Notes under the pieces: model-generated | The model's input: the letters and a program-made list of their open reading frames with translations, nothing else | The model's database searches: none | What the model was told of the DNA's origin: nothing | Source: Hormiphora californensis | Lineage: Eukaryota; Ctenophora; Tentaculata; Cydippida; Pleurobrachiidae | DNA length: 54,933 nt | Direction: 5' to 3' | Assembly (NCBI GenBank): GCA_020137815.1 | Contig: CM035357.1 | Coordinates: 6,066,116-6,121,048, forward strand | Program-made: the position numbers and the translations under genes | Shown: positions 50,147 to 54,933 of the stretch, piece after piece | Position numbering within the stretch: the stretch's first letter is position 1 | Layout: each line of letters starts with the position of its first letter

Positions 50147-50223
50147 CTGTCTATCGGCACTTAAGCGCCTCGGGCTCGCGTAAGCTCACACCGGGCCTTC
50201 GGCCCGGTGTGAGAGCTGACAGA
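50147..50223. repeat. Double-hairpin module, second locus
   Basis: GTCTGTC (near 50147) and GACAGAC (ending near 50223) enclose an imperfect first hairpin (TTAAGCGC...GCGTAAG) and a perfect one at 50185-50213 (CTCACACCGGGCC, loop TTC). The layout matches the module at 33150-33218, although the sequence is unrelated. Confidence 0.6.
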
Positions 50224-50528
50224 CAAGGAACATGTCAAACAGGAACGATAAAGATTGAATGTTAATACATCTCTCCATGTCATTTCGACATTTCATGCTC
50301 CGTTCCCGCTCCGTTGCCCCTTTGTGCAGTGTCATCCCTGCCCTTGAATGCCCTTCCCTACCCATCTATGTCCTTCTCTGTCCCTCCATGTCCCTGATCC
50401 ATGTCCATTCATATTGTTCCATGTCACTCAGCCATTCCCTTCTATATCCAGTGGTGCCCCCTGTCCATAATGGCTCCAATCTCCATAATAAGATATGGGG
50501 ATTTTTATATGTCACATCCATGTCCTTC
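50224..50528. other. No gene seen
   Basis: Degenerate CCATGTCC-type direct repeats leading into the (GACA)n array. Confidence 0.45.
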
Positions 50529-52635
<2,107 letters not shown>

Positions 52636-52687
<52 letters not shown>

Positions 52688-52836
52688 AATATGTACATTG
52701 TTAAAATTTACTCTTATGTACATTGTTCTACCTTAACTCCGCAGGCCCTCCGGGCCCTCAGATGCAACAGGATCCGGGCCCGGGGGATTTAACCCTGTTC
52801 TCGCATGGGGCCTCACGGCGTTGGTGCGTGTAGTGG

Positions 52837-52882
<46 letters not shown>

Positions 52883-52899
52883 GAAGAGAGAGAGAGATG

Positions 52900-52934
<35 letters not shown>
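52636..52934. repeat. (GA)n runs
   Basis: Pure AG at 52636-52684 and an interrupted run at 52841-52934, separated by a GC-rich segment with GGGCCC hairpins. Confidence 0.95.
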
Positions 52935-52938
<4 letters not shown>

Positions 52939-52946
52939 CTACTACT

Positions 52947-53270
52947 AGCTAATACTCATGTTTAGTGTCAACTCTCGACAACATTTCATAATGGTGTATG
53001 CAGTAACTAGTTGTACATTTCATTGCCTTGCCCCTTGCCGGCGCTTAAAATGATTGGTCGGTCTTTATCTTCCCATTTTCTTCTCAAGAGAGAAGATACT
53101 AGCTAATGCTCATGTGTAGTGTCAACTCTCAACACAAACTGATTCACATTTCATGATTGTCTGTAATACACACTGTAGTGGTACTTGTATTTTAATCCCT
53201 TGGCCCTTGCCGGCGCTTACATTGAGTGGTCGGTCCATATATTCCCATTTCTCTTTCAAGAGAGAACAAA
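52947..53270. repeat. Tandem duplication of a ~150-bp unit
   Basis: Two diverged copies (about 52947-53096 and 53097-53270) share CTAGCTAAT.CTCATGT.TAGTG, CCTTGCCGGCGCTTA and TCTCAAGAGAGAA. No ORF. Confidence 0.8.
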
Positions 53271-54933
53271 TTAAATGGGGCTTCGAGTGCTTTACACCGC
53301 AACCGGAATCGTGTCTCTATCTCATCTAGAACCGAAGATATGCTCATTTGAAATAAATGACAAAAAATTGCTGTGGGGGGTACCCCAGCAACTGAAAAGC
53401 TGAGATTTTTCGAACCCGCGAGATTTAGAGGACCGCGCGTGCATTTTAGGCCCGCGCGCGCCTTTGTATTTGCGCGTGCTTTTGTACGCTGATGATTCCA
53501 AATCTCGATACCTCCACTGAATGTTTGGGGTAGGACTGTGCACCTCGGTTGCGCGGTGTACAGTCAGTGTAGGACAAAGCCAGCTGTACTATAACTGCAG
53601 CTGCACTACACCAAAACAAGAACCATGTGCCAATAGCTCCTAGATAGTTGCCCCTCCTGGCTAGGAGGCCTAGTTAGTTATAGTTGTCCGACCCTGTAGC
53701 TCACCACGCCCCGCATGACATAACAAGTCCCGCCCTTGATAGTTATAGCTACCCGCCCCTCATAACGTGGGAGCTCCTATAATGTATAGACGTAGTTGAT
53801 AATGATACTCGACCAGGTCCCGTTCCAAAGTAGAGTAATACGAGAGTAATATGCACAGAAGTTGAATTTATTGCCACACTTGGAAATTTGTGAATTTCTA
53901 TCTCTCTCCCACCCTCTCTCTCCTTCCCACCACTATACTTGATCATTCGGTAGTAGTTCTCAATTACACCCCAACCCATCTCAGTTTACCACTATAACAC
54001 CTGTACCGTCTATAGCAACTAAGAGCTTTATTTCAGACAGCAGTTATAGTTTACCATACAACACAGTATATTATACACTGTGACACTGTGTCACTGTCAC
54101 ACTCCATGCAGTGTCATGAACCCGTCATGACAGCGTATTACAGTTAAACTTCTTAGTTTTGCAGTGGCATATAATCCAGACTTTCTGGCTCTTCTTATCG
54201 AATAGTAATACAATTCAATATATATTTCCATTGACCTTGATAAACAAAGCACCAATCAAGAATCCTTTGTTCTACAGTGCAGCCAGTCAAGTGTGCATAG
54301 CCAAGTGGTAAAGTCAAAACGTGATACAACTTTCGTCTGTCAGCATGTCACACTATCAGAGTGAGCATGACATATTGAGAGTTTTTTTAAATTCCCCCTT
54401 TCTCTCTCTTTCATATGATTCGATTAGAGAACGGGAGACACTTATAACATTCTGTCGACATTCTTTTTGAATTTTCATACTGCCAGTGTCATCAACAGCA
54501 TGCATGGAGGCCCTACATACTGCATACCTAGGTTGCATTGTTTCATTTTTGATATTCGATTCCAAATTTGAAATTCTCCTCCTGCACTCTGTATGTTATC
54601 TGTTATTATTACGATCCAGGGGTCATGTTACTGGGTTAGATAACCGCAGAATAGAATTGGGTGTTTATTGTCTTTGGCACTGCAGAATATGCAATGCACC
54701 CTTGCAGTTCCATACCGCGTTCTCCCAGAAATGTTTGAGATTTGTAAAGTTCAAACTATGTAGTCTGTGTTGTCTGTGTTGTCGGTACAACTTGCAAGTA
54801 CCGCCTATGAAAGGAAGGTATACTAATGTACTCTTGATCACTAAGCTCTGTGGCACTGGACAGTGACCCAGTTATTGTTCGACCCTCTCTCTCGCCACAT
54901 CCCGGAGGAGAGTTCTGAGTTAGTCGTTAGAAC
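53271..54933. other. Right end, no gene supported
   Basis: A motif related to the CTCCGGTTCCTGA foldback family lies at 53300-53347 (CTATCTCATCTAGAACCGAA). A CpG-rich patch follows at 53410-53480. Frames on both strands are short, lack domains, and have no convincing splice partners. Confidence 0.45.

Overview
This is animal (metazoan) nuclear DNA, not a prokaryotic or viral window. Genes are broken into short exons with GT..AG introns, some only 50-100 bp long. An interstitial CCCTAA/TTAGGG tract is present, and the intergenic space is full of microsatellites, foldback DNA transposons and decayed retroelements. The gene content (ankyrin-tailed L-asparaginase, NTHL1, an SLC4 transporter, a farnesoic-acid-O-methyltransferase-like plus sushi protein, a pacifastin/VWC-like cysteine-rich secreted protein) and the compact introns fit an early-branching invertebrate. 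A sponge is my best guess, but the species cannot be fixed from sequence alone. One 100-N assembly gap (4834-4933) is followed by about 400 bp of unreliable homopolymer sequence.

Layout. 0.8-3.2 kb: a three-exon + strand gene for an unrecognised, probably tail-anchored protein. 6.0-7.4 kb: a - strand NTHL1 (endonuclease III) gene whose 3' exons are missing toward the gap. 9-10.1 kb: a 5'-truncated non-LTR retrotransposon end with a 120-bp inverted duplication. 10.3-21.2 kb: the best gene of the window, a 15-exon + strand asparaginase with ankyrin repeats (620 codons). Its introns hold three unrelated long foldback elements, all flanked by TA, a (CCTCA)n array, and an antisense three-exon gene for a secreted protein with a furin-type site. 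21.7-25.2 kb: a cluster of TA-flanked inverted-repeat elements, one of which (22241-25184) has swallowed an internally deleted LINE. 25.2-30.7 kb: six 5' exons of an SLC4 bicarbonate-transporter gene, starting 43 bp after that transposon, with an antisense cysteine-rich repeat gene inside intron 2. The SLC4 transmembrane exons are not found to the right.

31.6-35.4 kb: a 1.29-kb nonautonomous retroelement with an 11-bp target duplication, then a Penelope-like element (RT end plus GIY-YIG nuclease) between inverted arms, with a compact double-hairpin module. 36.6-37.4 kb: a - strand secreted or surface protein with a farnesoic-acid-O-methyltransferase-like domain and a sushi domain. 37.4-40.9 kb: three pogo-like inverted-repeat elements and two related 10-bp satellite arrays. 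42.0-45.9 kb: a decayed LINE on the - strand. 46-54.9 kb: no gene I can support; it holds MITEs, a nested palindrome, a 0.95-kb palindrome with a GTCTCT core, a 730-bp (GACA)n array and degenerate long tandem repeats.

The host genes do not form a pathway. What links them is architecture: two of the host genes carry an antisense gene for a secreted protein inside an intron, and most insertions are TA-targeting foldback elements.
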